Notes: generated from the sequence alone by a model not told the origin. A stretch of DNA of 64,000 nucleotides from Lentibacillus siamensis (GCF_039522605.1 NZ_BAAADS010000009.1:1-64000), one strand, 5' to 3'. Shown: positions 7,269 to 16,888, numbered from the stretch's first letter. Numbers and translations: made by a program.

Positions 7269-9035
7269 TCACAGTTCCATTTGTTCCGGGTTGTCCAGGT
7301 TCTGAACCTGGTACAAATCATAATAACTTCCTTTACGTGCCATCAGCTCTTTATGTGAACCGATTTCCTGAATCTCACCGTTTTCAATCACCACAATCCG
7401 GTCGGCATGTGTGATGGTTGCCAGCCGGTGCGCAACGATAAATGTCGTACGGTCGGATGCCAGTTTTTCCATCGCTTCCTGTATCGTGTGTTCACTCTCC
7501 AGGTCAAGTGCTGATGTTGCTTCGTCAAAAATCAGGATTGGCGGATTCTTCAAAAACACACGGGCGATGGCTATCCGTTGTTTTTGACCGCCCGAAAGTT
7601 TGACCCCACGTTCACCAACCAGCGTGTCATAGCCATACTGCAAATCGTTAATAAAGTCATCTGCATTTGCCGCTTTGGCAGCCGCAACCACTTCATCATC
7701 AGTCGCATCAGGGTTTCCCATACGAATGTTCATGGAGATGGATTCGCTGAATAACGTATTATCCTGCAGAACCATCCCAATGTTATCGCGCAACGAACGG
7801 GCCTGTACATCACGGATGTCCATACCATCCACTTTGATGGATCCATCTGTTACATCATAAAATCGTGGTATCAGACTGATCAGTGTCGACTTGCCCCCGC
7901 CACTCATTCCGACAAATGCAATCGTTTCACCTTCTTTTACATTCAGACTGACATTTTGTAATACGGACGGTTCGGCTTCCTCGTATTGGAAAGAAACATT
8001 TTCAATATCGATTTGCCCGTTAACACGTCCAAGTTTCGTTGCATCCTCTTTATCGACAATGTCATACTTCTCATTCATAAGTTCAAAAACCCTGTCAATT
8101 GATGCTACCGATTGTGTCAGCACCGTAGAAGAGCTGATCAGGCGGCGTAATGGACTGTACACGCGTTCCATGTAGCCGACGAATGCAACCATCGTACCCA
8201 ACGTCAGGTCCCCGTTTATTACGGAATAACCCGCAAAAGCAATAACCAGTAATGGCGCAAGGTCTGTAATAGTATTCATGACCGCAAATGTTTTGGCATT
8301 CCAGTTTGTATGATTCAACGCTTTTTGCAGGAAGTTTTCGTTACGAACATCAAATTGTGTCTGTTCATAATCTTCCAGTGCAAAACTTCTGGTGACCGGG
8401 ATGCCCTGCACCCGTTCATGCAAGTGACCCTGCACTTCCGCCAATGATTGGGATCGTTCCCTTGTCAGGTTCCGCAGCCTTCCATAGAAAAATTTGACAG
8501 AAAACCCATAGAACGGGAACAAAATAATAGCTACCAATGTCAGCCACGGATCCAGTGTCAGCATAATAACGATTGCGATTAAGATCGTAATCATATCCAG
8601 CCAGATGTTCATTAGACCGGTTAAGACAAAAGTCTTTGTTTGTTCGACATCATGTATTACCCGGGAAATAATTTCCCCGGTTTTTGTCTGAGAATAAAAT
8701 CCCAGACTCAATTTTTGGATGTGATCAAACAGCTTATCCCTTATGTCATAAAGGATTGTGTTCCCTACCCATTGCGCCAGGTATTGTCGAAAATATTCTA
8801 TCGGCGGTCGCAAAACAAGGAATATTACAAACGCTCCGCCCATCAGCCAGAATAAATCATTCAATTTTTCAGCATCCGACAGATCTTCCGCGTGAATGAT
8901 TTCATCAATGACATATTTCAAAATCAACGGAATCAACAGCGGGATTGCAAATTTGGCAATACCGACGATAACCGTCCAAAATATTTTCCATTTATATGGT
9001 TTAACGAAAGATAAATATTGCTTAATACTGCTCAT
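7269..9035 (-). CDS. ygaD: ABC exporter half-transporter (YgaD-like)
   Basis: A 588-residue fusion of a six-helix type I exporter domain (about 15-310) and an ATP-binding domain. Walker A GMSGGGKS is at 376-383, the signature LSGGQ at 480-484, and Walker B ILIFDEATSALD begins at 500. It should act as a homodimer or heterodimer that moves lipids, peptides or drugs outward; the substrate cannot be inferred. Order relative to hemL and ntdP matches ygaD of B. subtilis. It has no operon partner on its strand. Confidence 0.9.
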   Translation of the reverse strand: MSSIKQYLSFVKPYKWKIFWTVIVGIAKFAIPLLIPLILKYVIDEIIHAEDLSDAEKLNDLFWLMGGAFVIFLVLRPPIEYFRQYLAQWVGNTILYDIRDKLFDHIQKLSLGFYSQTKTGEIISRVIHDVEQTKTFVLTGLMNIWLDMITILIAIVIMLTLDPWLTLVAIILFPFYGFSVKFFYGRLRNLTRERSQSLAEVQGHLHERVQGIPVTRSFALEDYEQTQFDVRNENFLQKALNHTNWNAKTFAVMNTITDLAPLLVIAFAGYSVINGDLTLGTMVAFVGYMERVYSPLRRLISSSTVLTQSVASIDRVFELMNEKYDIVDKEDATKLGRVNGQIDIENVSFQYEEAEPSVLQNVSLNVKEGETIAFVGMSGGGKSTLISLIPRFYDVTDGSIKVDGMDIRDVQARSLRDNIGMVLQDNTLFSESISMNIRMGNPDATDDEVVAAAKAANADDFINDLQYGYDTLVGERGVKLSGGQKQRIAIARVFLKNPPILIFDEATSALDLESEHTIQEAMEKLASDRTTFIVAHRLATITHADRIVVIENGEIQEIGSHKELMARKGSYYDLYQVQNLDNPEQMEL

Positions 9036-9239
9036 TATGTCGCATCCTTATAAAAGTAGTGAATTCCGAAAAGAAAAGCCTTGCTACTTTATTGTAACAA
9101 GGGACTCTTTATTAATTACATATTGCATTATAAATCGTTCAACACCCATATTCAACGAATTGAATTATATGCCGGTCAAAGAAGGAGTATCTTTACCATA
9201 AGAGTGAATGAAAAAACCAATTAGTTGCTGTCTAACTCG

Positions 9240-9767
9240 TTACCTGTACGTTAAATACCGCTCATACCATTTATCAATGAAATCAGCCGCAAACGGACCT
9301 TTGCCCTGCCTGATCCAGTGAAGCAGTATACGTACGTTTTTCCACAAAATTCCATCCAGTACATACGGATAGTTCATCACTGCTTTATGCTCTTCATACT
9401 CATCTTCATCAAGCAAGTCCCATGTCATATCAGGATATACCTTTACATCCAGATCATAGTCTATGTACTTCAATGCTTCCTGATCAAAAATAAACGGCGA
9501 GCTGATATTGCAGTAATAATATATCCCATCAGTACGGAGCATTCCGATAATATTAAACCAATATTTGGAGTGAAAATAACTTATTGCCGGCTCACGTGTC
9601 GTCCAGGTTCTGCCATCGCTTTCTTTAACCGATGTTTTATCGTTCGCACCAATGACAATCATTTCCGTGCCTTTCAATACAAGGCTGCTTTCCCACACCC
9701 GATGTAATTGCCCATTATGCTTATAACTTTGTATCTGCATGACCGAGCCTGCTTCTGGACTAACCAT
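9240..9767 (-). CDS. ntdP: Nucleoside tri-/diphosphate phosphatase, DUF402 (NtdP/YgaC)
   Basis: A 175-residue DUF402/UPF0374 protein. Family members of this length (S. aureus Sa1684, B. subtilis YgaC) hydrolyse nucleoside tri- and diphosphates. Typical features are the SYKHNGQLHRVWESS opening, the VLKGTEMIVIGAND strand, an acidic central section DLDVKVYPD and the tail DKWYERYLTYR. AAAGGA lies seven bases before the ATG. It stands alone, next to ygaD as in B. subtilis. Confidence 0.88.
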   Translation of the reverse strand: MVSPEAGSVMQIQSYKHNGQLHRVWESSLVLKGTEMIVIGANDKTSVKESDGRTWTTREPAISYFHSKYWFNIIGMLRTDGIYYYCNISSPFIFDQEALKYIDYDLDVKVYPDMTWDLLDEDEYEEHKAVMNYPYVLDGILWKNVRILLHWIRQGKGPFAADFIDKWYERYLTYR

Positions 9768-9930
9768 CCTATCGTCCTTTCTATAATTTAAACGAAAAGT
9801 TTGTCTTTATATTATATAGGCAACTGTACCATTTATAAAGCAATACTTCTCAAAGAAAATATCTAAAAAATGAAAATGGATGGTATTGGACCACGTTGCG
9901 TGTCGGTTTGTCCGTTTCGTGAAAAAACAT

Positions 9931-9960
9931 TAAAAGAGCCCCCTGAGGAAGGGGGGCTCT
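9931..9960 (-). terminator. Terminator after sspE
   Basis: A very stable GC-rich hairpin (AGAGCCCCC / GGGGGGCTCT) is followed on the minus strand by TTTTA, 28 bases beyond the sspE stop. Confidence 0.85.
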
Positions 9961-9987
9961 AAATGCTTAAAATCGGGGATAGGCAAG

Positions 9988-10161
9988 TTACTTTTTCTTT
10001 TGCTGAGATTTTTGATTCTGCTTTTTCACTTGTTGTGCATTTGTTTGTTCGGATGCAAATTCAGTACCGTACTGACCTTGCCCTTGAGCTGCTTGTTGAT
10101 TTTGTTTCTTTACTTGCTGAACGTTTGTTCCTGCAGCTGACTTTTTAGGTTGTTTAGCCAT
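9988..10161 (-). CDS. sspE: Gamma-type small acid-soluble spore protein
   Basis: A 57-residue Q/K/N-rich protein with two copies of the gamma-SASP repeat (AQQVKKQNQ / VQQVKKQNQQA) separated by a YGTEFASEQT segment that resembles the germination-protease site. Gamma-SASPs are an amino-acid reserve in the spore core that the Gpr protease breaks down on germination. The correct start is MAKQPKK, preceded by GGAGGTGAT; the open frame extends upstream without meaning. Forespore (SigG) control is expected from the family, but I could not find a convincing SigG promoter. Position next to mutY matches B. subtilis. Confidence 0.93.
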   Translation of the reverse strand: MAKQPKKSAAGTNVQQVKKQNQQAAQGQGQYGTEFASEQTNAQQVKKQNQKSQQKKK

Positions 10162-10289
10162 CAGTATCACCTCCGCAGCCCTTAATTTGTCCAGTACACA
10201 AGTTTTTATCCTCACTTCTAGGAAGTAAAACTTAACCGCATCTGGATAAAAATGGGAAACGACTGCAATATCGAACATGCGTCATAATC

Positions 10290-11366
10290 CTATTCCCCGC
10301 GTATATATTTCATCATTTTCTGGTGTGAAACAGGAAAAGGAAAATCATTCAGTCCGGTTTGGTCAACAAACTGGATTCGTTCATCACGAAGCTCAGCAGT
10401 TTCTGTGGTTGCTTCCAAAATTTCAAGCTGCCAGATAATATGAGAAAACACGTGTTTCAATTCACCCTTTTTTTCATTCAGCCTAATCGTCAAGCCATAT
10501 TCCATTTCAACCCAATTTTCTATATGATCCATGCCTATTTCTGCCGATGGAACCATTGGGAATTGATAAAGGTTGGCAAGTAATCCGTCGCCCGGACGTT
10601 TTTCAATAACGTATTGATTTTTTTCATTCCTGATCAGGAGTACCACATATGGGACTCTTTTCTGCTTTTTTGCTTTTGACTTCACTGGCAATTGCTCTTC
10701 CACGCCATCTGCATATGCCTGGCAGTGCTCCTGAACCGGGCAGAACATACACATTGGTGATTTTGGTGTACAGATTAGGGCACCCAATTCCATCATTCCC
10801 TGATTAAAGGAAGATGGATCTACCGTGGAAATCAGTTCATCCACATACTTTTCAAATTGTTTCTTAATTTTGGGCAGTGCAATATTGTCCTCTATTTTCA
10901 ATATTCGTGACAACACTCGCATTACATTGCCGTCAACCGCTGGCACAGGCTGCTGGAACGCAATGGACAGAATGGCACCTTTTGTATATGGACCAACGCC
11001 TTTTAATGCACCGAGGTCTTTTTCATTTGCTGGAACTTTACCATTATAATCTGCCACAACTTCACGAACAGCGTTTTGCAGGTTTCTTGCACGGGAATAG
11101 TATCCAAGACCTTCCCATGTTTTCAGTACATCCTGCTGATCGGCATTTGCCAAATCAGACAGTGTGGGATACTTCTCAATAAATTGATTAAAATATGGGA
11201 TAACCGTATCAACTTTTGTTTGTTGGAGCATGATTTCGGAAACCCATACCTTATAGGGATCCTTATCCTCGCGCCAGGGGAGATCCCGTTTATTCGATTG
11301 ATACCAACCGATTAAATCTTGCCGGAATGATGGAATATCAATGTTTTCCAATGCTTTCTCGTTCAT
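10290..11366 (-). CDS. mutY: A/G-specific adenine DNA glycosylase MutY
   Basis: Removes adenine mispaired with 8-oxoguanine, part of the GO oxidative-damage system. The HhH-GPD domain carries catalytic E44 (SEIMLQQT) and D145 (VDGNV), with the helix-hairpin-helix LKGVGPYTKG at 121-130. The iron-sulphur loop is intact: C199, C206, C209 and C215 (C-X6-C-X2-C-X5-C). A C-terminal NUDIX-like domain recognises 8-oxoG. The start MNEKALEN has AAAGGG upstream at acceptable spacing; an ATG eight codons earlier does not. It is divergent from yfhP, as in B. subtilis. Confidence 0.95.
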   Translation of the reverse strand: MNEKALENIDIPSFRQDLIGWYQSNKRDLPWREDKDPYKVWVSEIMLQQTKVDTVIPYFNQFIEKYPTLSDLANADQQDVLKTWEGLGYYSRARNLQNAVREVVADYNGKVPANEKDLGALKGVGPYTKGAILSIAFQQPVPAVDGNVMRVLSRILKIEDNIALPKIKKQFEKYVDELISTVDPSSFNQGMMELGALICTPKSPMCMFCPVQEHCQAYADGVEEQLPVKSKAKKQKRVPYVVLLIRNEKNQYVIEKRPGDGLLANLYQFPMVPSAEIGMDHIENWVEMEYGLTIRLNEKKGELKHVFSHIIWQLEILEATTETAELRDERIQFVDQTGLNDFPFPVSHQKMMKYIRGE

Positions 11367-11457
11367 GTTGAAACACCCTTTATGGTACAATTAATTAATG
11401 GAAACGTTTTTTGATAAACGCGAATTTTGTCGAGTTTTCTGAGGAGGACCTTAACTT

Positions 11458-12444
11458 ATGGATACTGGTACCCATATTGTTATGGGAATTGCACTGGGTG
11501 GACTTGCTACACTGGACCCTGCCGTCCACAATGATCCTGTTTTATTTAATGCAGTGCTTGCAGGAACCATCGTCGGTTCACATGCACCCGATTTTGATAC
11601 AATTTTAAAACTGAAAAATAATGCTGTATATATTCGCCATCACCGCGGTGAGACACATTCCATACCGGCCGTTATGATGTGGGGGATTTTGATAGCTGGT
11701 ATCATCCACATATTTGTCCCGCAAGTTGACTTCCTGCACTTGTGGGCCTGGACATTTCTGGCAGTTATCCTCCATGTGCTGGTTGATATTCCCAATGCAT
11801 ATGGAACCCAGGCATACCGGCCCTTTACGAACAAATGGATAGCTAAAGGATTTATTAATACCTTTGATCCCTATATTTTCTTTCTGCATGTAGCTGGAAT
11901 CGTTGCCTGGCTGCTTGGTGCCAATCCGGGTTACACGTTTTTAATCATTTATACCGTCATTATTCTGTACTACATTAAACGGTATATTGATAAACGGGAG
12001 ATTGTCCGAAAAATTATGGATTACTTCCCGGATACAACCCAAATTGCAACATCACCGACCATTAAGCAAAATGAATGGCGTGTTGCCATTACAGCTGAAG
12101 ATAATTTTTATGTAGGCACAGTGAAAGACAGACATATTGAAATCGTTGATGAATTTCAAAAAATTCCATTGCCGGAAAATGAACTGATGGAAATGGCAAA
12201 AGACGATAAAAATGTTTCGGCGTTCCTGTCGTTCTCACCCGTCTACAGATGGGAAATCAATGACTTTGATGATTTTACCGAAGTTCGCTTCATTGATTTA
12301 CGGTACAGGTCAAATCATTATTACCCCTTTGTTGCCGTTGTTCAGATTGATGACAACATGCGAAAAATGAATTCATATACCGGATGGATTTTTTCCGAGC
12401 ATAAGCTTCAGCGTAAACTGGACGTAGGAGATAATCCGGTTTAA
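11458..12444 (+). CDS. yfhP: YfhP-like membrane-bound metal-dependent hydrolase
   Basis: A 328-residue protein of the YdjM/DUF457 family. The N-terminal part has conserved THIVMGIALGG and SHAPDFD, and RHHRGETHS with clustered histidines that probably bind metal. Three or four membrane helices lie between about 70 and 195. The C-terminal 120 residues form a soluble domain seen in YfhP. B. subtilis YfhP is reported to repress yfhQ/mutY-neighbourhood genes, but mechanism is unclear. AGGAGG precedes the ATG. It is divergent from mutY. Confidence 0.85.
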   Translation: MDTGTHIVMGIALGGLATLDPAVHNDPVLFNAVLAGTIVGSHAPDFDTILKLKNNAVYIRHHRGETHSIPAVMMWGILIAGIIHIFVPQVDFLHLWAWTFLAVILHVLVDIPNAYGTQAYRPFTNKWIAKGFINTFDPYIFFLHVAGIVAWLLGANPGYTFLIIYTVIILYYIKRYIDKREIVRKIMDYFPDTTQIATSPTIKQNEWRVAITAEDNFYVGTVKDRHIEIVDEFQKIPLPENELMEMAKDDKNVSAFLSFSPVYRWEINDFDDFTEVRFIDLRYRSNHYYPFVAVVQIDDNMRKMNSYTGWIFSEHKLQRKLDVGDNPV

Positions 12445-12490
12445 TTTGGACTTCGGTAAAGTGTTTATAAAATTGAAATGGTGCATTCAG

Positions 12491-12566
12491 TCGCTTCGGA
12501 AATATACTTCGCTTTACGCGAGCGGCTGTTGAGCCTCCCGCTGGAGTCTACGTATATTTCCTACAC
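12491..12566. repeat. Truncated Bacillaceae palindromic repeat
   Basis: Arms GGAAATATAC (12498) and GTATATTTCC (12552) flank inner inverted segments with GACTCCAGCGGGAG and GCGTAAAGCG on the minus strand. I recognise this from memory as a repeat scattered through intergenic regions of many Bacillaceae, where full copies are longer. It sits between two converging genes and might also serve as a terminator stem. Confidence 0.65.
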
Positions 12567-12624
12567 TAGTTTACCCTGAATTTTTTGTTCAAGATATACA
12601 ATTTCAATATGTCCCCGCCAGGTT

Positions 12625-12960
12625 TTATTTTTCCACTTTGTCACCCAGCAATGAAATTGGAATTGCTTCTTCTTTTTCATACGTTTCATCCAGAAGGTTG
12701 ATCCGGTGTCCCCATGCGAAAACACCATTTATATAATTTATTTTGAATCGGTGTCCGGGATCGCCTTTCATTTCATGAACATCTGATCCCTGAAAGTCAT
12801 CTGGGTTCAGCATGTATGCCATAGCCACCTGCATTTTTCGCTCATAAATGGCTACTTCACTGACATTCCCCACTTGTTCAGCCTTCAGAGCCTTCTCTTT
12901 AAATTTACCAATTTCTTCACGCAGTTGTTCCAATGAATAGTCACTGTATCGGTAATCCAT
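12625..12960 (-). CDS. yfhH: YfhH family protein (DUF1811)
   Basis: A 111-residue soluble protein of the YfhH/DUF1811 family: an N-terminal helical half (YSLEQLREEIGKFKEKA ... AIYERKMQVAMAYML) and a C-terminal beta part with GHRFKINYINGVFAWGHRI. Function is unknown. In B. subtilis yfhH is beside recX and yfhF, which lie 5-6 kb away here, so genes have been inserted between them. The start MDYRYSD has AGAGGAG at the right distance, so the 13 extra upstream codons are not used. Confidence 0.85.
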   Translation of the reverse strand: MDYRYSDYSLEQLREEIGKFKEKALKAEQVGNVSEVAIYERKMQVAMAYMLNPDDFQGSDVHEMKGDPGHRFKINYINGVFAWGHRINLLDETYEKEEAIPISLLGDKVEK

Positions 12961-13051
12961 TATAATCACTCCTCTCCCTAACAGTTTACATTTTACCAAT
13001 AGTTTAGGAGAATGGAAATAATGATACTCATTAATTTAGGAGGAAAAGTAT

Positions 13052-13711
13052 ATGCCAACAGTAGCAATTACTGGTGCGGGCAGTGGTCTTGGACGGGCGC
13101 TTGCCCTAAAATATGCCAAAAGCGGCTGTAAAATTTTTTTGCTGGGCAGAACGGACACGAAGCTGCAAATCGTTCAAAAACAGATTATGAACGATGGAGG
13201 AAATGCGGAAGTAATTTTATGCGATGTTCAGGAACCAGCTTCAGTCAGCATCGCCTTTCAGCAAATAGGTGAACTCGATATCTTCATCAACAATGCAGGG
13301 GTTGGTATTTTTGGCCCAGTGGAGGATTATACGGTAAGTGACATTGAACATACATTAAATACCAATATAAAAGGAACCATTTTAACCGTACAATCTGCCC
13401 TGCCATTGATCCGAGCAAGCAAAGGACGAATACTTACAATAATCTCTACAGCCGGTCTGCGCGGTAAAATGAACGAATCGATTTACTGTGCAAGCAAATT
13501 TGCCGTTAAAGGATTTACGGAAAGTTTGCAGAAGGAATGGGAAAATGACCCAATTTCGATTACAGCCGTTTACATGGGCGGCATGAATACGCCGTTCTGG
13601 GACAATTCTACACATATAACGGACACGTCCGGACTAAAAGGTCCTAAACCAGTGGCTGACCAAATTTTTGATGAAGATGATGGTCGAAAGGAAATCATAA
13701 TTGACAAATAG
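13052..13711 (+). CDS. Short-chain dehydrogenase/reductase
   Basis: A classical SDR of 219 residues: cofactor motif GAGSGLG (7-13), structural NNAG and active-site Y-x3-K in YCASK. The arginine in LGRTDTK after the second strand suggests NADP(H). The C-terminus is short for the family, which usually runs to about 240-250 residues, and the substrate loop after MGGMNTPFWDN is reduced. Substrate unknown. AGGAGG lies before the ATG. A weak terminator hairpin (CAGCTGG / CCGGCTG then seven T) follows at about 13720-13747. Confidence 0.85.
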   Translation: MPTVAITGAGSGLGRALALKYAKSGCKIFLLGRTDTKLQIVQKQIMNDGGNAEVILCDVQEPASVSIAFQQIGELDIFINNAGVGIFGPVEDYTVSDIEHTLNTNIKGTILTVQSALPLIRASKGRILTIISTAGLRGKMNESIYCASKFAVKGFTESLQKEWENDPISITAVYMGGMNTPFWDNSTHITDTSGLKGPKPVADQIFDEDDGRKEIIIDK

Positions 13712-13754
13712 AAAGATGCAGCTGGTACTTGCCGGCTGATTTTTTTATCGATTT

Positions 13755-13772
13755 ATAGGTAAAAATACCTAT
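13755..13772. promoter_or_regulatory. Perfect palindrome upstream of the metalloprotease gene
   Basis: ATAGGTA-AAAA-TACCTAT is an 18-base perfect inverted repeat about 120 bases before the protease start. A possible promoter, TTGTCT (13787), 17 bases and TACTTT (13810), begins shortly downstream. The palindrome may be a repressor site; the regulator is unknown. Confidence 0.4.
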
Positions 13773-13890
13773 TTGTTACAATGAATTTGTCTAAAAATCA
13801 GATAGTTAGTACTTTTTACCCACAGGAATTCAGTCCCCTTTTCGAGAATTAAGTAGTGTAAAGAAAAAACTTGTCGAAAGGGGTTATACA

Positions 13891-16080
13891 ATGAAGAATT
13901 GGCGTATGATGGTTGCCGCTGTATTACTGGCCATTCCGGTCAGTTTTGCTGGATTTGGGGCAGATTCAGCCGCAGCAGCAAGTGACGGGAAGCCTGATCC
14001 GGTTGATATCGGTGATGAGCTGAGAAATCAGAATGTGAAGGAAGCAAATTTTGATAAATCTTCCATCCCATTCAGTACATTCAGCAAGGTGCAGTCTGAG
14101 CCGTATGAACCTGTACCGGGGACAGAGAAATTATGGGTTGCCCTCGATCAGACAAAAAACAAATACTACCTGAAGCCTTTTACACTAAAGGCAGTTGGTG
14201 AACATGCAGAGATCTGGGTAGCGAATGATCGCAAATTCCCACAGGAAAACCGGAACGATTCGATTCAAATTACCCAGGAGCAAATTGATTACATCCTTTC
14301 TGAGGTAGACAATAACATTTATCCGACAGATACAGAATTTTTTGGTACACCCGATTCGCTCAGCGGTGAAAATGCAATGCTGGAAAGTAGTTTAGGAGAA
14401 AATTATTACGTCAGTCAGAATCACAGCGACCGCAGCATTATTCTAATTGATAACATCAAAGACGAAAACTACTATGATCCTGAATTTCCAAGTTATGTAG
14501 CAGGATTCTTCTCCCCAGTGCTTGAAACATACACAAACCGCAACATTATCACCGTAGATTCATATGACTGGGCTAATCGTGTCGGGGATAACGCTGCCAA
14601 TGCAAATCTGTATGAAGGCACCGTTGCACACGAATACCAGCACTTGATCCACGCAGACAATGATGCCGATGAAGAAACATGGATCAACGAAGGCATGTCA
14701 GACTTTGCGGAATACCTAGTTGGTTATGGACACCCGGAAGGTCATGTTCAGTCATTTGCAGAAAAACCGGAAAACTCCCTGGTTGCCTGGGAAGATCAGG
14801 GCCCACGGGAAGTCCTGGCTGACTATGGAAACGCATACTTGTTTCAATTATACTTAAATGATCATTTCGGCGGAAAATCATTTATTCAGGATCTGGCCAA
14901 GAATAAAAAACCTGGCATTAAAGGGGTAAATGATGCACTAAAAACAGCCGGTTATGATAAAACTTTCGAGGATGTATACCGGGATTATCAAACCGCACTT
15001 GTCCTGGATGAAGAGCGCAAATTCGATGGAAAATATGGTTTTGAAAGCATTGACTTTACGGTGAACACAGGCACCAAACAGGCCTATGCATCTGAAGGGG
15101 CACCTGCCTGGGGAACGGATTTCATTGAAATGCCGAAGAAGGACGATGCTAAATTGTTATTTGATGGAATAGATTTTCTGCCATTGCAATGGAAATCGGA
15201 AAAGGATCCAAAAGACTCCGCCAACAATGTATTATGGGGCGGAACTGGTTCGCTGGCGGATAATTCTCTAATCAAAGAATTCGACCTGTCCAATACACAA
15301 AATCCGAAACTTACTTTCGACACCATGTACAACATTGAATCCACCTGGGATTACGGATTTGTACAGGTTTCCACTGATGGCGGTGAAACATGGACATCAC
15401 TTGCCAATGACAATACAACGGATGAGGTCAATTCGAGTGCTCATCCAAAAATCAAATCGAATGTTCCTGGGTTTACTGGCTCATCTAACGGATGGACAAC
15501 TCAATCGTTTAACCTTAGCAAGTATGAAGGTCAAAAAATAATGATTGCCTTCCGCTATGTAACCGACTGGGCTTCACAAAAAGATGGCTGGTATATTGAT
15601 AACATCAGTGTGGATGCAGTGAACTTCAGCAATGACGGCAGCAGCACCGATGATTTCAAAAGCTTGGATGAAGTGCAGAAAAACTATGTTGACTATCTCA
15701 TCTCCATTATTGAAATTGAGGAAGACGACGGTGAAAAAGAATATGACGTGAAGGAAATCAATCCACTCAATTTCACAGATGACGATATGAAAAAAATTAA
15801 AGAAGAGATAGAAAGTGATGACGATGAAAGGGTCATCATGACAGTAACTTACGGTGCACCGGATGACGGACTAAACAACGTTGATTACAGTTACAAGCTT
15901 CGTGATGAAGATGAACGTGACGATGATGACAGATGGGACGATGACGATGATCGCGACGACGACCGCTGGGACGATGATGATGACCGCTGGGACCATGACA
16001 ACGGTGATCGCGACGATGACCGCTGGGACCGTGACGACGATGATCGCGACAACGATCGTTGGGACCATGACAGAAGATAA
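13891..16080 (+). CDS. Secreted HEXXH metalloprotease with Asp/Arg/Trp-rich tail
   Basis: A 729-residue exported protein. The signal peptide (basic start, hydrophobic core, cleavage near ADSAAAA, residues 25-31) is followed by a pro-region and a zinc protease domain with HEYQH at 247-251 and a downstream glutamate in WINEGMSDFAEYL as likely third ligand. The sequence resembles the M6/immune-inhibitor-A group. A beta-sandwich with the InhA-like stretch FDTMYNIESTWDYGFVQVSTDGGETWTSL (written here as landmarks FDTMYN and STDGGETW) covers about 470-590. The last 52 residues are almost only D, R and W, in repeated DDRWD units. AAAGGGG precedes the ATG. Probable role: extracellular protein degradation. 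Confidence 0.85.
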   Translation: MKNWRMMVAAVLLAIPVSFAGFGADSAAAASDGKPDPVDIGDELRNQNVKEANFDKSSIPFSTFSKVQSEPYEPVPGTEKLWVALDQTKNKYYLKPFTLKAVGEHAEIWVANDRKFPQENRNDSIQITQEQIDYILSEVDNNIYPTDTEFFGTPDSLSGENAMLESSLGENYYVSQNHSDRSIILIDNIKDENYYDPEFPSYVAGFFSPVLETYTNRNIITVDSYDWANRVGDNAANANLYEGTVAHEYQHLIHADNDADEETWINEGMSDFAEYLVGYGHPEGHVQSFAEKPENSLVAWEDQGPREVLADYGNAYLFQLYLNDHFGGKSFIQDLAKNKKPGIKGVNDALKTAGYDKTFEDVYRDYQTALVLDEERKFDGKYGFESIDFTVNTGTKQAYASEGAPAWGTDFIEMPKKDDAKLLFDGIDFLPLQWKSEKDPKDSANNVLWGGTGSLADNSLIKEFDLSNTQNPKLTFDTMYNIESTWDYGFVQVSTDGGETWTSLANDNTTDEVNSSAHPKIKSNVPGFTGSSNGWTTQSFNLSKYEGQKIMIAFRYVTDWASQKDGWYIDNISVDAVNFSNDGSSTDDFKSLDEVQKNYVDYLISIIEIEEDDGEKEYDVKEINPLNFTDDDMKKIKEEIESDDDERVIMTVTYGAPDDGLNNVDYSYKLRDEDERDDDDRWDDDDDRDDDRWDDDDDRWDHDNGDRDDDRWDRDDDDRDNDRWDHDRR

Positions 16081-16138
16081 TGACCGGGTAATCGCAGAAG
16101 AATCAATATCTGGTATACATCATTGATTCTCATTAATA

Positions 16139-16181
16139 AAATGGCAACTGACCATGTGTGAATGGTTAGTTGCCATTTTTT
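16139..16181 (+). terminator. Terminator after the metalloprotease
   Basis: Stem AATGGCAACT / AGTTGCCATT with an 18-base loop and six T residues. Confidence 0.85.
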
Positions 16182-16191
16182 CTAACGCGGG

Positions 16192-16740
16192 TTAGTCTCT
16201 TAACGGAGCAAATTTTCCCCTTCTACTCACAAAGTCCGCAAGCAAATAAAGAACAACTTGAATGGGAAACGAGTAAATATAATTCCAATGCAGCGGTTCA
16301 TACAGTCCCATCCAATCCAATAATGGCAGCCCGATAAAGGAAGTAAACGCCCCCAGCACCAGTGCCTTTACGAAGGGATTGGCGTACGGTTTAATCCGTA
16401 ATAAAGCCATTACCAAAGTAGGAACAACCAGTAAATCCCAGGGGAGGTAAGTGTTGATTGAAGGGAATACTTCATATCTGTAATCCCATAAACCAAAAAA
16501 AACTCCTATTAAATCGAGACATGTTGCGACAAGCGCAGTGAAAAAGCCAGCGAAAAGCAATCGGTTTCCGCTCTCATTCCTTGTCAGCTGATAGCAGCCC
16601 CATAAACAAATAAGAATAATTACTATTCCCAACCACCATCTCCAGGTAAACAAAATATGGTCAAGCCAAATTTGAAATTTTTCCTGGTGTGCAAATCTAA
16701 AAAGCATCGAATTTTTCTCAAAAACTGTTTGCGTATCCAA
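16192..16740 (-). CDS. CBO0543 family membrane protein
   Basis: About 182 residues with five predicted helices (near 37-52, 62-82, 96-112, 122-142 and 154-173) and family landmarks DLIGVFFGLWDYRYEVFP and PWDLLVVP. The CBO0543 family is common in Bacillales and has no assigned function. The start is a choice between GTG at 16749, where AGGAG is too close, and TTG at 16740, where the same site lies eight bases away; I prefer the TTG. It stands alone between the protease and the thioesterase. Confidence 0.75.
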   Translation of the reverse strand: MDTQTVFEKNSMLFRFAHQEKFQIWLDHILFTWRWWLGIVIILICLWGCYQLTRNESGNRLLFAGFFTALVATCLDLIGVFFGLWDYRYEVFPSINTYLPWDLLVVPTLVMALLRIKPYANPFVKALVLGAFTSFIGLPLLDWMGLYEPLHWNYIYSFPIQVVLYLLADFVSRRGKFAPLRD

Positions 16741-16888
16741 CGAATCCACTCTCCTATTTTTATAATATCCAATCTAACAGGTTTTATGAGCGGAATTCCC
16801 GTACCATTTTCGAATTGGTACGAAATATGTGTTGGATTCATTTTAAAAAAGTGCATTTCTATACCAATTTCGTGATCAAGGGTAAAAG

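Noticed and set aside
15871..16133. Long antisense and alternative frames over the metalloprotease tail
   Set aside because: They follow from the low-complexity GAT/GAC/CGC codons of the DRWD tail and have no ribosome sites.
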